Assembly: GCF_020520425.1 (NCBI RefSeq)
Contig: NC_079490.1
Span: forward strand, 4,030,001 to 4,094,000
Direction of reading: 5' to 3'
DNA: 64,000 bases
Source: Spinacia oleracea
Taxonomy: Eukaryota > Streptophyta > Magnoliopsida > Caryophyllales > Amaranthaceae
This document shows, piece after piece, positions 11,764 to 24,330 of the stretch (the first letter of the stretch is position 1; each line of letters begins with the position of its first letter). A program made the translations under genes and the position numbers. The notes under the pieces are model-generated. The model made no database searches, was not told the DNA's origin, and saw only the letters and a program-made list of their open reading frames with translations.

Positions 11764-12197
11764 AAACCAAAATTAAGAGAATTATAATCTTCTATGTCAT
11801 CCACCACTCAAGTTGAAATATGAAAACATCACTAAATTGGAGACGTTGGAGTACAAGGATCTTGTTTTTGGCTTGGGGTGAAGTTGATGCCTAGTGTATG
11901 ATTACGTTTGTAGGTTTATGAATGAGACAAGGTTATTAAGATACGGAATTAGATTGATGAAGTTGATGGAAAGCGAAGAAATACAGGAAAAACCAAATTG
12001 GTAGGTAAGACCAAAAGTAATTAGCAATTTAGTTTGAGTAGTGGGGGGATTTATGTTGTTCTAGAAAACTTAGAAAGAACGAAATCAGCATCCATATGAC
12101 AAGAAGAAAGCAACATTTTCACTTCTTTGAGTTGTTTCACTTAAAATTGACCCGTCTAGATCGTGTGGCATTGTCTGTTGTCATGTTATTGGATCGT

Positions 12198-13168
12198 AGT
12201 AAGAAAGAAAGGGAAACGATTTTTGCACACAACTGTTACACAGTTTTTCATACTTTACTCCTAAAGGGTGTGCCAAAATCAGTTTCCAGATAAAGGACAT
12301 GAATAGTAATGATACATAATGTTCGATCGTTGACAGTTGACACACATGAATATGGATATGATTTAGAATGCCCTCTGTCCAAGAGGCGTCAATAACCAAA
12401 TATAATGATATAGAGTAAGAAAGAAGGGGAAATGATTTTGGTACACCCGTGAGATACAGTTTTTCGTGTTCTACTCACAAGGGGTGTACCAAGATCAGTT
12501 TCCAGAAAGAAGCATACAAATAGCTAATTACGAGAAATGACATGAAAAATAATGATACCTAATGTTCGATGAACATCGTTGATACTTGACAGTGACACAC
12601 ACAAGTATGGATAAGATATAGAAAGCCCTGTGCCCTAGAGGCGTCAACAATCAAATACATCCTCTGTTCCTAAATAGTTGCACCGTTTTGACTTTCACGT
12701 TTGCCAACGCATAACTTTGACCACAATACTTATAATTATGTATTAATATAAATTATAAAAAGTTGATATATTTAAAATATATATTAAGACAAACCTGATA
12801 ATACTTTGTATAATAATTTTTAATTTTATTTATTAGTAGAAAATTGAGGTAAAAGCAAGACAAGTAAATAGGGTCAAAAGTCAAAATGGTGCAACTATTT
12901 AGGCTGGAGGAAGTATAATGACATGGAGTAAGAAATAAGGGAAATGATTTCTGCACACCTGTTAGACACAGTTTTTCGTGCTCTACTCACAAGGAGTTTG
13001 TCAAAATCAGTTTCCAGAAAGAAACATACAAATAGCTAATCACTTGAGATGCATGAATAGTAGTGGTACCGAACGTTCGACAAAAATCGTTGTCACTTGA
13101 CACACACGAGTGTGGATACGATATAGAAAGCCCTGTGTCCAAGAGGCGGCAACAACCGGATATAATAA
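12198..13168. repeat. three-copy tandem repeat of about 220-250 bp, interrupted by a MITE
   Basis: Copies begin with AGTAAGAAA at 12198, 12414 and 12927. Each contains CAGTTTTTC, a ...GTGTRCCAARATCAGTTTCC word, TAATGTTCGA, GACACACA and CCAAGAGGCGTCAA in the same order. Copy 2 is split by the element at 12658-12913. It is non-coding. Confidence 0.8.
12658..12913. mobile_element. Stowaway-like MITE
   Basis: The terminal inverted repeats extend about 38 bp, including CTAAATAGTTGCACCGTTTT at left and its inverted match at right, with TA duplicated at 12656-12657 and 12914-12915. The interior is AT-rich. It is inserted in repeat copy 2: joining the flanks restores the junction seen between copies 1 and 2. 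Confidence 0.85.
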
Positions 13169-13424
13169 CACACAGACGTTGGAGACGCCAGCCACCACCG
13201 AGTACTCTAGCGTTCGTGTGACCCAAAGGCCCGGATATGATAACATGTACCCAATAGGCCCGGAGGAAGGGATATCGTCTCAGCAACTAGTGTACTTTGG
13301 AACACTGACAACAAAAGGTAAACATCTGATATTCTGATGGCTGCTGTCAAATTATATGCAGTTCTGATTTCTGAATCAGCTACTGTCTGGCATTCAAGCA
13401 AATCTGAAGTACAAGAAAACTGAC

Positions 13425-13830
13425 AGAATGTTCTCAAATGGGATTGCAGAAACAGAATGTTCTCAAATGGGATTGCAGAAACAGATTTTGGCACACCACT
13501 TTGTTGATTTTAGCACGTTAAAGCACAGTTTCCTGTGATCTCACAGTGTGTGCGCCAAAATCACTTCCCGGTTGGGCTTGTAGTTGAATCATTCTAGCAA
13601 ACATACAACCAGGAAAAAGTTCTCCAAAAATACCAATATTGAACACAAATCATGAACTGAAATTTGATTTTTGACATGTAAAGCACATTGTCCTTTGTGC
13701 CAAAATCACTTCCAGGGTTGTTGGTAGTTGCATTACAATCTAGCAAACATATACAATCAAACAAAAGTTCTCCAAAAATAACAATATTGAAGTATTGAAC
13801 AAAAATCATGAACTGAAATTGGTAGTAGTA
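13425..13830. repeat. local duplications
   Basis: A 28-bp unit containing GAATGTTCTCAAATGGGATT occurs twice in tandem at about 13428-13483. A unit of about 146 bp containing AGTTCTCCAAAAATA and AAATCATGAACTGAAATT occurs at about 13592 and again at about 13738. The GCCAAAATCACTTCC words echo the array to the left, so this may be a more diverged part of the same repeat family. Confidence 0.6.
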
Positions 13831-14232
13831 ATACATTCCTACGCCTGTCAGAATTACAACTTCATCAGAAGTAATACTTCTTCCTACGTCTAACCAAACG
13901 ACCACTCCGATCACAAAAACCGAGCTCTATACGGGTGTACTACTACATTATTGCTTAATAATGCTTCTACTACCAAAGAAATCTACCATAAAAACTAACA
14001 AATTATGAAATTAACCAGTTTATTTCTCAACATTAACAAGTAACAACCAAAATCCCCAAAGAAGTTAAAATGTCATATGATACTCCTAGAGAAATCACTG
14101 ATAAACTGAGTAGTCGTCTTCTTCCTCATTTCAAATCACCCAACTGCGAAAATTTATTCAAAACTGTTAATACTGCAAAACTTAATCAACAACATTAAAC
14201 CAACCATTGTATTATAACCTTGTTATAGTCGA

Positions 14233-15312
14233 CTAATTCGCCACCAACTTCTCCTTCTCCTCTCCGTCGTCCAAACCACCAGCCGGGGTGACGGCCGCCG
14301 CCGGTGTCACACTCTGGGAACCAGTCAAACGAGCTAGGACAACAAAGGACATCCCACCAAGAATGTTATTCAAACACCTTAGCACCACCACGGACGACTT
14401 AAACACCACCGGGGACGCCGCCTTGGCCAACAAAAACTCAGCCCCATTCAACGTCTGATATCTAAGGTTACTGCTCAACCCCATATGAACCGCCCATGTG
14501 ACGGCGTTTAACACCGTAGGTGGGGCCTTATTCGGGGTTTCGAAGGTGGGGTCCATCTTCTTCTTTACAGCAATCAGCCCGTTTGACATTGCAGTCCCGA
14601 CAAGCCCGGCTGCAAAGCCCACCGCAGCGAAGATGACACCCTTGTAGACAAAGGTTCCGCATCGGGCCATAAGCCCGAATGATCCGGGCTCGAACATGTG
14701 GCTATTCGGGCAACCCGCGAAGATCGAGGGTAACGCAGATGCAGATGAAGCTGCGGTTGGTGCTAGAAGATACATTAGGGTGAAGTTGAGGATCGAACCT
14801 ACGACCAATGTGGAGAAGACGAAATCGAGTTCGTTGAGACCGAAATTAGGGCGAGATGCCATGTCGCCGATAACGCAAGATGTAACGCCGACGAGTTCTT
14901 CCATCAATACTTTGAACGGAAATTGAGGATCGGCTAAAACCCTAGATTTCCATCCTTTGATGAACATTCCGATTAACCCTAGTTTTTCCCAAAATGAGGA
15001 ATCGCCACCGTCGTTGTTGGAATTCGAGGATGAATCTCCACCATCGCCAGAGTTCCAACCTCCTCCGCTGCCGCCGCTGCTGTTACCGCCGATAGATCCT
15101 GCACCCCCTCCTCCATCGGTGGAGGCGAAGCTTAGGTGACGGGGAAGGTGATCGGAGGCGGAGTTTAACCGGAGATTGAGAGTGTGATTGAGAGGGTAAG
15201 AGAAGGAGTTTGAGGGAGGAAGGCGGTTGGTGGAGAGAGGAGAGAATTGACGAGTGGTGGAGGAAGATAGAGGGGAGTAACGGAGTTGAGACATTAACGC
15301 CGACGACGCCAT
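14233..15312 (-). CDS. RETICULATA-RELATED family protein, chloroplast-targeted (DUF3411)
   Basis: This is an intronless gene of 359 aa. The first about 65 residues are rich in Ser, Thr, Pro and Arg with few acids, as in a chloroplast transit peptide. A Gly/Ser-rich linker follows (about 68-105). Then comes the conserved domain: FWEKLGLIGMFIKGWKSR, ELVGVTSCVIGDMASRPNFG, GSILNFTLMYLLAPT, with hydrophobic stretches about 170-190, 220-245 and 305-325 likely to span a plastid membrane. RETICULATA-related proteins sit in the plastid envelope and affect mesophyll development; their molecular activity is not firmly known. The Gly-rich linker and lack of introns resemble the RER2/RER3/RER4 branch, but I cannot assign the paralogue. 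The start is the only Met before the transit-like region. Confidence 0.93.
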   Translation of the reverse strand: MASSALMSQLRYSPLSSSTTRQFSPLSTNRLPPSNSFSYPLNHTLNLRLNSASDHLPRHLSFASTDGGGGAGSIGGNSSGGSGGGWNSGDGGDSSSNSNNDGGDSSFWEKLGLIGMFIKGWKSRVLADPQFPFKVLMEELVGVTSCVIGDMASRPNFGLNELDFVFSTLVVGSILNFTLMYLLAPTAASSASALPSIFAGCPNSHMFEPGSFGLMARCGTFVYKGVIFAAVGFAAGLVGTAMSNGLIAVKKKMDPTFETPNKAPPTVLNAVTWAVHMGLSSNLRYQTLNGAEFLLAKAASPVVFKSSVVVLRCLNNILGGMSFVVLARLTGSQSVTPAAAVTPAGGLDDGEEKEKLVAN

Positions 15313-17195
15313 TGATGGAGGCGCTTTGTGGTTGTTTCAGCGGCGGGGCGGAGATTTTTTACTAATGGAGGGAGGAATGAAGATCTTTTTTAGGTGGAAA
15401 GGGAGAGTGAGGGATATTTTTTGACAGGAAGGAATAAAGAGGAAATAAAAAAAGTTTATGAAATTAGAAATCAAGAATAATATTTAAAGTGCCTTTTTAA
15501 ATGTGTATAAAGCATCAAATTTGGGGACTATTAATTGATTATTTGAGTGTATTAGTGTGATGTGGTAGGAGAGAGAATTTGATTGAGTTGAAAAATCTAA
15601 CTAGTGACCAAAACTTGGGGTTAGGTGAAGTGGTGAAGAATGGGATGCTAATAGAAAGGAAACATAAAAACGTGATAGAGGTTTCCGTCTATTGATTAAG
15701 ATTGAGAGTCATAATCATGGTAAAAAATTAATTGGTTCTGGTTCGTGGGAAGTTCGCGTGCTTCATTAATATAAGGAAGGAAATAAAGCGAAATTCAGCT
15801 GATTTAGGTATCCGCCAAGAGGAAATATTTTAGTTGTTTATTTATTATAGTCCGCTAGGGGACATTGTTAACCTCCTTTGTGAAGACTTTATTACTAAAC
15901 CATGTTTTATTTCTTATTAATTTATGTCAGCATCTAACCCCTCATTTGCAACCAAAAAACAAAAATAAGATTAAGAGTATAAAATAGGTTATAGTTCGAT
16001 TCTCCTCCCACATTTATTACGATATGCTATGTTTTCGTTTCTCCTTCTCATTTGCCTTGTAAATGACATTGTGAACTCAACACATAATAATAATAAATAA
16101 AAGTTTTTATTTTTTAAAATGAACATTAATGGTTGTAACTCCTTAAAATTTTCGAAATAAAAGAGAAAGGAAATTTTCAAAAAATTTGCACCATATGTTT
16201 GATAATTATTTGAGATCTAAAGTTTGAGGTAATTAGTTAAAATTCTATTTATAAAAAATGAAAAATGTTGACATAGTCCTAATGTCCACGTTTAAGGTTT
16301 CCCTACAAAAATTGTCCTAAAATTTTGCATACAACAATTTGATTAATCAAATACCACCGATATGTATGGCCGTATGGGTGATATTGGTGGCAAACTTGGT
16401 CACAACATCGAGCCTTATTAACCGCGTTAAATATGAAAATGACTCAAATATTAACCTACATAGCAAACTACCTGAAATTGTTGGTTCAGTATGATCCTTT
16501 TTCCCTATATACCTATATACACCAGAGGTGAAATTGTAACTACTGAAAGTTTGGAACGTTTGGTTCAGGGTTGGACGGGAGTCACGGGACCATCCAAATC
16601 ATCGGTAATGGGTCAAGTATGATCTGTGTTATTCTAATCGGGTTAGTTTTGACAGGCCCGAGTATAAAAACACAAATTGGCCCATTAAGGGAGGACGCAG
16701 ATCAATTCTTCGTGTTAACCATGTGTGTAGCAACTACTCCGTACTACGTAGCAACTAGCAAGTTCTACAGATAACACTTCCTGTTGAATAACATATACAC
16801 GGATCGAAAGGTAGTACGAAGTACTAAACAATACTAATTACAAACGAGTTTAGAAGTATCAAACCTTAGCCGAAAACATGTTCTATACAGCAATTATATA
16901 CTGAACTAACTGATCATTTGGTCATGCACTTTCCCAGTTCCCGCCTGCTATCAGAGTTACAGTAACCCGAACAACAGAGTAACAGGCCATCTCTCGAGAA
17001 AAGAACATTAGAAGACATACGGGGGAGGGGGTAAAACCGTAAAACTATCATACGCACTACCATCAAGCTGAGACAAGTCCTGTTGTTTCTTGATCGGGTA
17101 TGTCTAGTGTCTTGCTCCATCACGCACATTAAAATACTGATATTTACTGATAAAAATGTAGATTTCGGGTTTGTTCAAGTAATCACTGTTTTTTT
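15313..17195. other. intergenic, no gene seen
   Basis: Promoter side of the RETICULATA-related gene and 3' side of the zinc-finger gene. AT-rich, with short ORFs only, and I resolved no element ends. Confidence 0.5.
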
Positions 17196-20100
17196 CTACT
17201 GCAAGTTACCCATATTTCTTCTTGCAATATCTCTTCGCTTAGATTGAATCAATTGTACGTACTCATTTACAACAAGATGGAACTTGGAAGCTACCTTGTT
17301 AGATAACGTAGCAGAAACACCGTTTTTCTTCAAAGCTTGGCTGATGTGCTTCTTAGCCTCCAGTGTGTGTTTGTTGCAGAAAGGAGGAGATGTTGAGTTT
17401 AGTATAGCCTTGTTACAAAGAAGGGAGCCAAGCCGTCCGTCATCCCTGCTAGATCTGACCATATTAGTTAGGAAATTCAATTGAAATGGTCTAAACATTA
17501 GGAAAATAAGCAAGAACGGTTCCATACGAAAAAAAGGCAACTTCCACTCATAACTGTTACAATACTAAGCATCAGCAGAGGCAGCTGACCGTTTCCCACA
17601 CAAAATAAATGGCACAGTAGCCGGTAGGTTATACCCGACTACCCCAGAGCAAAGATCGGATAAGAACAGACACACGGCTAGGCTCCGTTTGGTTTGGTGT
17701 AAAATGTTTTCAATGTAAAATGATTTTCTATGGAAAACATCTTCCAAGGCAAATCACAATTCCAAAATAGTTCATGTTAGCCGACCCCAAATCATTTTGG
17801 GACTAAGGCTTTGTTGTTGTTGTTGTTGTTGTTTGGTTCCTTAATAGAAAATGGGAAAAGAGGAAACCACTTTTCCTACCATTGAAAATCATTTTGGGAA
17901 AAGTGGAAAATTGTTTTTCACCCCATACCAAACCAAACAACGTAAAATGATTGAAAAGGGGCAAATCGTTTTCCATAAAAACTTTTTACACCCTACCAAA
18001 AGGACCCCAAGTAGCTGACATTCTGCATTTGCAGAACGCTTCAGGTGCAGAAACAGGAAGAACATGTACAAAATGGAAAGAAATACTCCGTACAGAAGGC
18101 CAGCTACTAGGCGTATCTGTTTTGACATTTCCAGTAAGTTTTGACATTCCATCAAGAAACAAGTAAAGAATGTAAAGAGACATCTAAAAACGCACCGAAA
18201 CAGAGTGAACTTCACGAGCATATATACCCTTAAAAACACCAAAGGAAAAGAAAAATCTTAGGCATACTTGTAGAAAAATAGAATAATACCTTAATGCAAT
18301 CAAGTTCAAATTACAAGTGTGAATATGTCAAAAAATGGAACTTTACAGCATGCCTGCATATTTCCTAGAAGGCTGCAAAATTAGAGTTGGGTTTGGACCT
18401 CGGAAGTAAACACCATACATTTCCAATTTTCTAATGATGACTGAGTAGTTTGACTACGTTATCAATACGTGGGATAATGTAACCTAATGTAAAATTGTAT
18501 AGAAGTGAATTAGTAGGAACATATTTTGCTGATGATGAGGACCAGTTGAGCATAAATAATTTATCAAGCACCTCGGGTAAACAGGTGGACATTGGATAAA
18601 CCAAACTAGGTGCTTAAATTGAAAAGACAGCGACCCAATGGAGATGTTTATTCATACTACAGGACAAAGGAGAAACAAAAGGGGCCCAGTAGGTAAGACA
18701 AGCATGAGAGGGGGGGGGGGGGGTGATGAGTTTTAAAGCTATATGGCTGATTAGGAACTTCAAGCTATCGCGTACGAGTATAAACCCATATGCAAAGCAA
18801 TGGTGATGATATGAAAGTAAGGCCCTACACTATAGAGCATGCCTTGATATCCACACAGTCTCCAGACATATCGATAAATAGGGACTACAACATGCATGCC
18901 TTTTTTTCTGCCACCTACATTACATTGGGCTTTCTTATACCTGAACTCAAAAGGCTTGCGGTATGAGAAGAAAACTCCTGCTACAAGAAAAACTGCACAC
19001 CACACTGTATGCACAACGGGATATCTCCACCACCCTCTCCTCTAACATCCCTATTACCCATCATACCTCGCCTTCCATTTCAACTATACCCCCTTCATTG
19101 CTGTAAGTTCAAAATTAAGTTCATAAACTGAATTGATACCCTCATGATTAGCATACGGGCAACTGATGAGTAAGACTGACAGAAGTTGCTGGTGATGCCC
19201 ATTGGATAAGCATGAAATGGTGATGTAACAAACATGATTGGTATGTTGTCCAGATAATTGTTCCATACTTGATCCCATCGTGGAGGCAAATCGCCAACGA
19301 TTAGAAGAAAGGAGAGATGACAATTTGCTAGTCTAGTTTATTGACCAGATAGACACAATTTGCTAGTCTAGTTTATTGACCAGATTGGCCGGATGACCTC
19401 CAGTTTGGGTGAAAGATAAGCTGGGCCGAGAGGGTGGATCATGAAAAATCTCTATGTTGTGTGAGGCATCAATTACAAGAAACAGAAGGCAATTCCTTCA
19501 TCATACAACAAAATAGTAAAGAATACATCAGATTTGGCACCCTTGAAACATCAAACAAGCCACAAGTCAGAAAATACTATTGTCTTATTCTGCAACGTGA
19601 AACCAAATCTTCGCACTCTTAAGGCAGAATACCTGATAATCAGTTTATAAGGTATGAGACAGAAAACAGCACATGCATTTAAAATTATAAACCCAGCACA
19701 AATGCACTTCCACAGTGGCTAAATTACAATTCCAGAGCTGTTTGTCAGCAACCAATGCACCATAATTGCACATTACTCCCGGTTTTGTGTAAAGGTCCTT
19801 TAAACTTCACTCCGAAACTACCCTAACAAACTCAGCGGGATAGGACTTCCAAATTACAAAAGGCGGCAGTCTTTAGCTTTTATTCCTTTAACAACTGCAC
19901 AGCTTGCCAAATAGTCTGCTATAAACCCCGTCATTCCTTTCAACTATGCTTCTAAGGCTGTTTTCTAATCAATATTCATAATTAAACTTTAAACCTCGCA
20001 GATTCCCTCTCAGTATAGGTAATTTTCTTGTTTTACGTGATATTGTAACTTCTCATTGACACCACGTTGATCTAAATGCACGTCTTATTCCTATGCACGT

Positions 20101-21436
20101 GAATCTCCATACACAAAACGATGGGCAACCCTAATTCTCAGAGAATCTAAAAGCCACTAATTTGCAGACTTAACTATACATCAGAAAGGCCCGTTATTAT
20201 ATTACTTCCCGAAATCTTCACAGTCGAACATGACACATATACATTAGCAGCTTAGGCAAAAGGAGTGGAATTAAGCAACTATGCAGAATTTACTTTTACT
20301 TATAATTGTAAGGGAATTCGTGTGGAAGGAAAGGAATGACATGAAAGCCTCCTTTACTAAACTGTCACTTTTGTAATCTTTTCTTTGCCCCCAAATTGTT
20401 TGGATCGGAATGTAAAGAAAGCCAATAATTACTGACCAAATAATAGAGTCTTTGAAGTTCCTCAGGAAAACATTAGTGCCCTTCCTTTCTTTTCTATTCA
20501 CTCACACCCTTCTCCTTTCCTTTTTCCTTTCCTTTCCTTCCTAATCATCTTTCACATCACAATAGATTGTTTATGAAACTCGCATAGTCCTAATTGTTAA
20601 GAAATCGCCATAGGATTGGAATCAACTAGCGTTGTAATGCAACACCATCTATCAACAGTTCACAGAAATCACAACCACATGAACAACGGGAAAACAGTGA
20701 CAAATCCCTAAAGAAAAACAATTAATCAACTACAAACAGCCAAAAAAAAGTAAACAAATTAATCAATAAGTTCAACAATCAAACCATCTCAACCATCAAT
20801 CAAGACCTAAATATGCGAAAATCAAACGAGAGAGGAAAAGAAATAACAAATTAATCAATAAGTTCAACAATCCAACAATTTCAATCATCAATCAAGACCT
20901 AATTAATGCGAAAATAAAACGAGAGAGAAAGAGGAAGACCTCAATTTCGGATATTTGCATTTTATGTAGAGCACCTGCTTTTTATCATGCATGATATGCA
21001 ATATACAAAACTGCGTTAACGCCATAGCTTTCCCTTCACACCCATTATAAGAACAATGCTTGAAACCTACCTCTAATTTATTACCACCACCAACGTCATC
21101 ATCATTGCTACCATTAACGACACCATTTCCACCGTTAGAGACACCATTGCCGTTCACCAGACTTCCATTAGCGACGCCGTTTTCTCTCTCCTCACCTTCA
21201 TCCCCTTCTTCCTTGCAAGGACTCTTTCCGTACGTCCAGTAGTACTCCCTATGTTTTCGCCTCACCTCCTCCATTAACGACCAGTAATGATCCCTGTAAC
21301 AATCGGCGAGTTTCCTCAATTTGCGCTCTCGCCGTTGCATTACTTCCTGCCGAGTTAAGAACTCCGAGTTCGCTAAGAGCGAGTCGTCTCCATCTGGATC
21401 GGCCATTGGTGCTCCAGAACCAGAAGGTCCTTCCAT
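17196..21436 (-). CDS. INO80 complex subunit D / KANL2-like zinc-finger protein (two exons)
   Basis: Exon 1 is 21436-20940 (497 bp) and exon 2 is 17454-17196 (259 bp). They join in phase 2 (TTGAG|GTCTTC to GGTCAG|ATCT), making an Arg codon and a 251-aa protein. It carries the paired Cys/His module of the INO80D/KANL2 potential DNA-binding domain: CSYNGCEGKAMALTQFCILH in exon 1, then after the junction LGSLLCNKAILNSTSPPFCNKH and a basic C-terminal helix (LIQSKRRDIARR). The N-terminus has a basic, probably coiled segment (VMQRRERKLRKLADCYRDHYW) and an Asn/Gly-rich linker. Relatives belong to chromatin remodelling or acetyltransferase complexes, so a nuclear role is inferred. The 3485-bp intron splits the zinc module. 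Additional small exons are possible but not needed for the frame. Confidence 0.82.
17681..18008. mobile_element. TIR MITE within the zinc-finger gene intron
   Basis: The left end GGCTCCGTTTGGTTTGGTGT and the right end, inverted GGGTCCTTTTGGTAGGGTGT, form imperfect terminal repeats continuing into TAAAAnGTTTT. This resembles common plant hAT/PIF-type MITEs. No convincing target duplication was found. A SINE-like fragment sits inside it. Confidence 0.6.
17774..17833 (+). mobile_element. truncated SINE 3' end with (TTG)n tail
   Basis: The segment TTAGCCGACCCCAAATC, then TTTTGGGACTAAGGCTTTG followed by seven TTG units, is the 3' end typical of the Au/TS group of plant SINEs. The tRNA-like head is missing. 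Confidence 0.65.
18710..18723 (+). repeat. homopolymer run of 14 G
   Basis: An uninterrupted G run in intron sequence, unusual in this AT-rich window. Its length may be uncertain because of sequencing. Confidence 0.9.
19321..19389. repeat. 35-bp tandem duplication
   Basis: A unit beginning CAATTTGCTAGTCTAGTTTA occurs twice back to back (19321 and 19356) with almost no differences. Confidence 0.85.
20754..20937. repeat. 92-bp tandem duplication beside a splice donor
   Basis: Two copies start at 20754 and 20846 (ACAAATTAATCAATAAGTTC...) and run to ...ACGAGAGAG. The second copy ends next to the donor site of the zinc-finger gene's exon 1 (20938-20939, minus strand). Confidence 0.8.
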
Positions 21437-22799
21437 GGCTGAGTCGACTCGGTCGAGTTTGGGGTTTCTTTGGTGCGGGGTTTTCGGGTGGGTAGGTGAG
21501 AATTTTGGGGAGGTTTTACGGGTGGTTTTTGGGGAGTGAGAGAGAAACAGTCAGATGCCAGCTTTCTTTTCTTTTTTCTTTTTATTTTTGGGGAATATAA
21601 ATACTTTTATTCGGTAAAGTCGGTGGATATAATTTTTTAAAAGTAAAAAATAATATTATTATTTTCTCCACCTTTTTAAATTAAATTAAATTATATACTT
21701 CTCCTCCTCTCGTAACTAAAATAAAGAAGATTATCCAAAATAATTATCTGATACGTGCTTAAATTACTCAGTGTTTTATATACGTGTTTTCTTAATTATA
21801 AAAGTTATTCCTAATTTTTTATACCAAAGGACATGATAAATGAAACATAAAAATGTTGAAACAATGATGAAATTTAAATGAAAATTATTCAATTCAAAAA
21901 TTGGTATGTGAAACGAATAAATATAAGAATGAAAAAATAAATGGTTAATAAAAATAAAATTAAAAACCACTAAGAAAAATGTTTGAATAAAAAATATAAA
22001 AAAATACAAGGAGAGAAGGACATGTGGCATTTTGATATGTAAATTATTTTATTTTAAAATATTAGTATAAATACAGTATCAGTAGTAATTGTGTTTACTA
22101 ATATTTGGTATGTACTTTATATGCGTATTAATAATAATATTATACTCCTTAATGTTTTGATTAAAGTTTTCTTTAATGTAAATATATAATGAATCGGACA
22201 TAGATAGTGTAGATAATTCATGAAGGTTAAACCTTTCATATGGGGGAAATAGTCAAACAACTCAAAGTGTCCCTTCATAGAATATATTGGTAATATAACT
22301 ATACCGAAATATAAATAAGATAAAAATAAAGAGTACTTCGTAGTTTACAAATTTAAAGAACATATTAACAATCTCAGGAACATAGTGGTTTTGTGGTATA
22401 AAACCATGAAGGACACTGAATTAGAAACGAATTTAAATTCGCCACCCTACCAGTGCAGATTTATAGTGACGAACGCCCCCTCAATGCTAACACAAAACCT
22501 TTAAATTCTATACCTCGAACTCAAATGTTGGATATAAATTTAGGGTTTGCATTTTAGGTTTTTATCACTCTCCATAAACCTGAATAATACATCTCCAAAC
22601 AAACCATAAAAGGGAAGTATTTATATGCTTCATGAGAAAAGAAAGCAAACCAAAACAAAGGAGCCATCTAACCTGATCAGGCCCAACTCCAAAATCTTTT
22701 AATGCATTATTGTTTCCAACATATATAGTTTTTTTTTTTTTGGCAATAACATAGAAAAGAAATTTAATTATGAGTACTTTGTAGTATACGTCTATACTT
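21437..22799. other. intergenic, promoter side of the zinc-finger gene
   Basis: AT-rich, no gene or clear element ends seen. A pyrimidine-rich tract lies near 21562-21590. Confidence 0.5.
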
Positions 22800-23320
22800 A
22801 TAAAAGGTCTTGCATGTACTGGTGTGTACAATAAATTTATTATATATTAGGGTAACTTTAATTCGGCCAGTTTTTGGTAACTTTCATGTATTGATTAACT
22901 TTTATGTTATATTTCTTTGATAGATAAACATTTTAAAGGGTTACATAATTATTTTTATAAAAGGGCGGATCTTGAACAGTTTTACGAGGGGGCCGGTAGA
23001 AAAAAAAATTAGCCATGTGCTATATAATTATACAATTATACACAGATTTTAGGGAGGGCTATAACTAAAAATAAACTATAAAATTTTCCAGCCGGAGGGG
23101 CTAGGCCAACCCCAACACAAACTAAGATTCGCCATTGTTTTTATATATTGTTAGTGATTTAAAAGGATATTTTTTATTAAATCGAAAAAAATTATCATTA
23201 AAAAATAGATAACTTTTTACATTATACCAGGGTAACCTTTTAAAACATTTTGACTTACTTTTTACCCCGATGTATAATATTTATTATACACCACCTTTAA
23301 ATAAGAATTTGCATGTGTAC
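22800..23320. mobile_element. MITE-like dispersed repeat (copy B), interrupted by a hAT element
   Basis: Homologous to 7891-8200: GTGTACAATAAATTTATT at left, GATAGATAAACATTTTAAA in the middle and AAATAAGAATTTGCATG at right, with inverted GTGTRYAATAAA words at the ends. A 178-bp hAT element (22960-23137) breaks it. Confidence 0.6.
22960..23137. mobile_element. short hAT-like MITE
   Basis: The ends are AAAGGGCGGATCTT and, inverted, CAATGGCGAATCTT, close to the hAT type CAGTGGCGGATC. A perfect 8-bp duplication TTTTTATA flanks it (22952-22959 and 23138-23145). The related repeat at 7891-8200 lacks this insert at the matching place. Confidence 0.8.
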
Positions 23321-24254
23321 GTTAACGTTACACACTTATTAGACACTTATATATTTTCTTTGATCTCATTTATTCCGTAATTAATAATTTCATTCTTGCT
23401 ACATTTAACCAAAAGGATTTAGACCAAACAAGGCAATAACATCAGATCAAATATATGGTTTCCGTTGGTAACTTGGTAAGTTGCTTTTAAATTCAACTAC
23501 TGAGTAGTTGTTTGGCCCGTGCAACTCAAATGTTGTACATATGGTCAACAATTTCACAAAATGAGAAATAACATTATGATTGCACGACTTGTACGTATGG
23601 ACCGTGTTAAACCATTTTATATAACGAGGAATGACATTGCAACATTCTCTCATGTATTGGAGGTAGTAATGTTATATCCTGCTTTTTACATAATATTAGA
23701 CAGTGGCGCAAAATCAATATTAAAGAAGAGAGAATGAATATGAAGTGAACTTTCTTGTATCGCTTGAAAATAAAAGATTAGTAATTCATGTAAAAAAGAA
23801 TGTACTAATGGTTTTCACTTATGAAGTTGAAAATTTCCATTCCCAATTTCATACACATGCATTCATATTCATCCAATTGTTATCAATTACCAATAATGCA
23901 TGAAATTAAAATGACATCGAAATTCCAGCTAATAATCTAGGAAGCAACTATGGTTGAACGATGAGTTTGTATTATTTTTTTAATTTCCATCTTCATACTC
24001 AATTTGAGCATATTTGAACGATATTAAGAAGTTTTAGATTGATTAAAGAAAAGAAATTTATTGTATACCTCATTTTTGATAATTTCACAATTGTTTTTCT
24101 TCCCCGTCAACAACTCTTGAAAAATACCATGGAGAGTTTTAAGAAAAACCACGAAGATGAATTGAAATTGACGATAAGGTTGATATTACGTTGTCTCTTA
24201 ATCCTACTCCCACTCTCTCTTTCTTTTATATATTACTATGTATTATCGTTATCA
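23321..24254. other. intergenic, no gene seen
   Basis: AT-rich with short ORFs only. No element borders resolved. Confidence 0.4.
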
Positions 24255-24330
24255 TCTATACTAATATAAGACGCATGAGGGAGTCTCAGAGTACACTGAT
24301 GCTTTGGTAGTCGCTCACAAATGAAACTCA
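24255..24330 (+). mobile_element. Helitron-like 5' terminus (fragment)
   Basis: TCTATACTAATATAAGACGC after an A at 24254 matches the 5' ends of the other Helitrons in this window. No matching 3' hairpin and CTAG end follows in the same orientation, so it is probably truncated. Confidence 0.45.
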
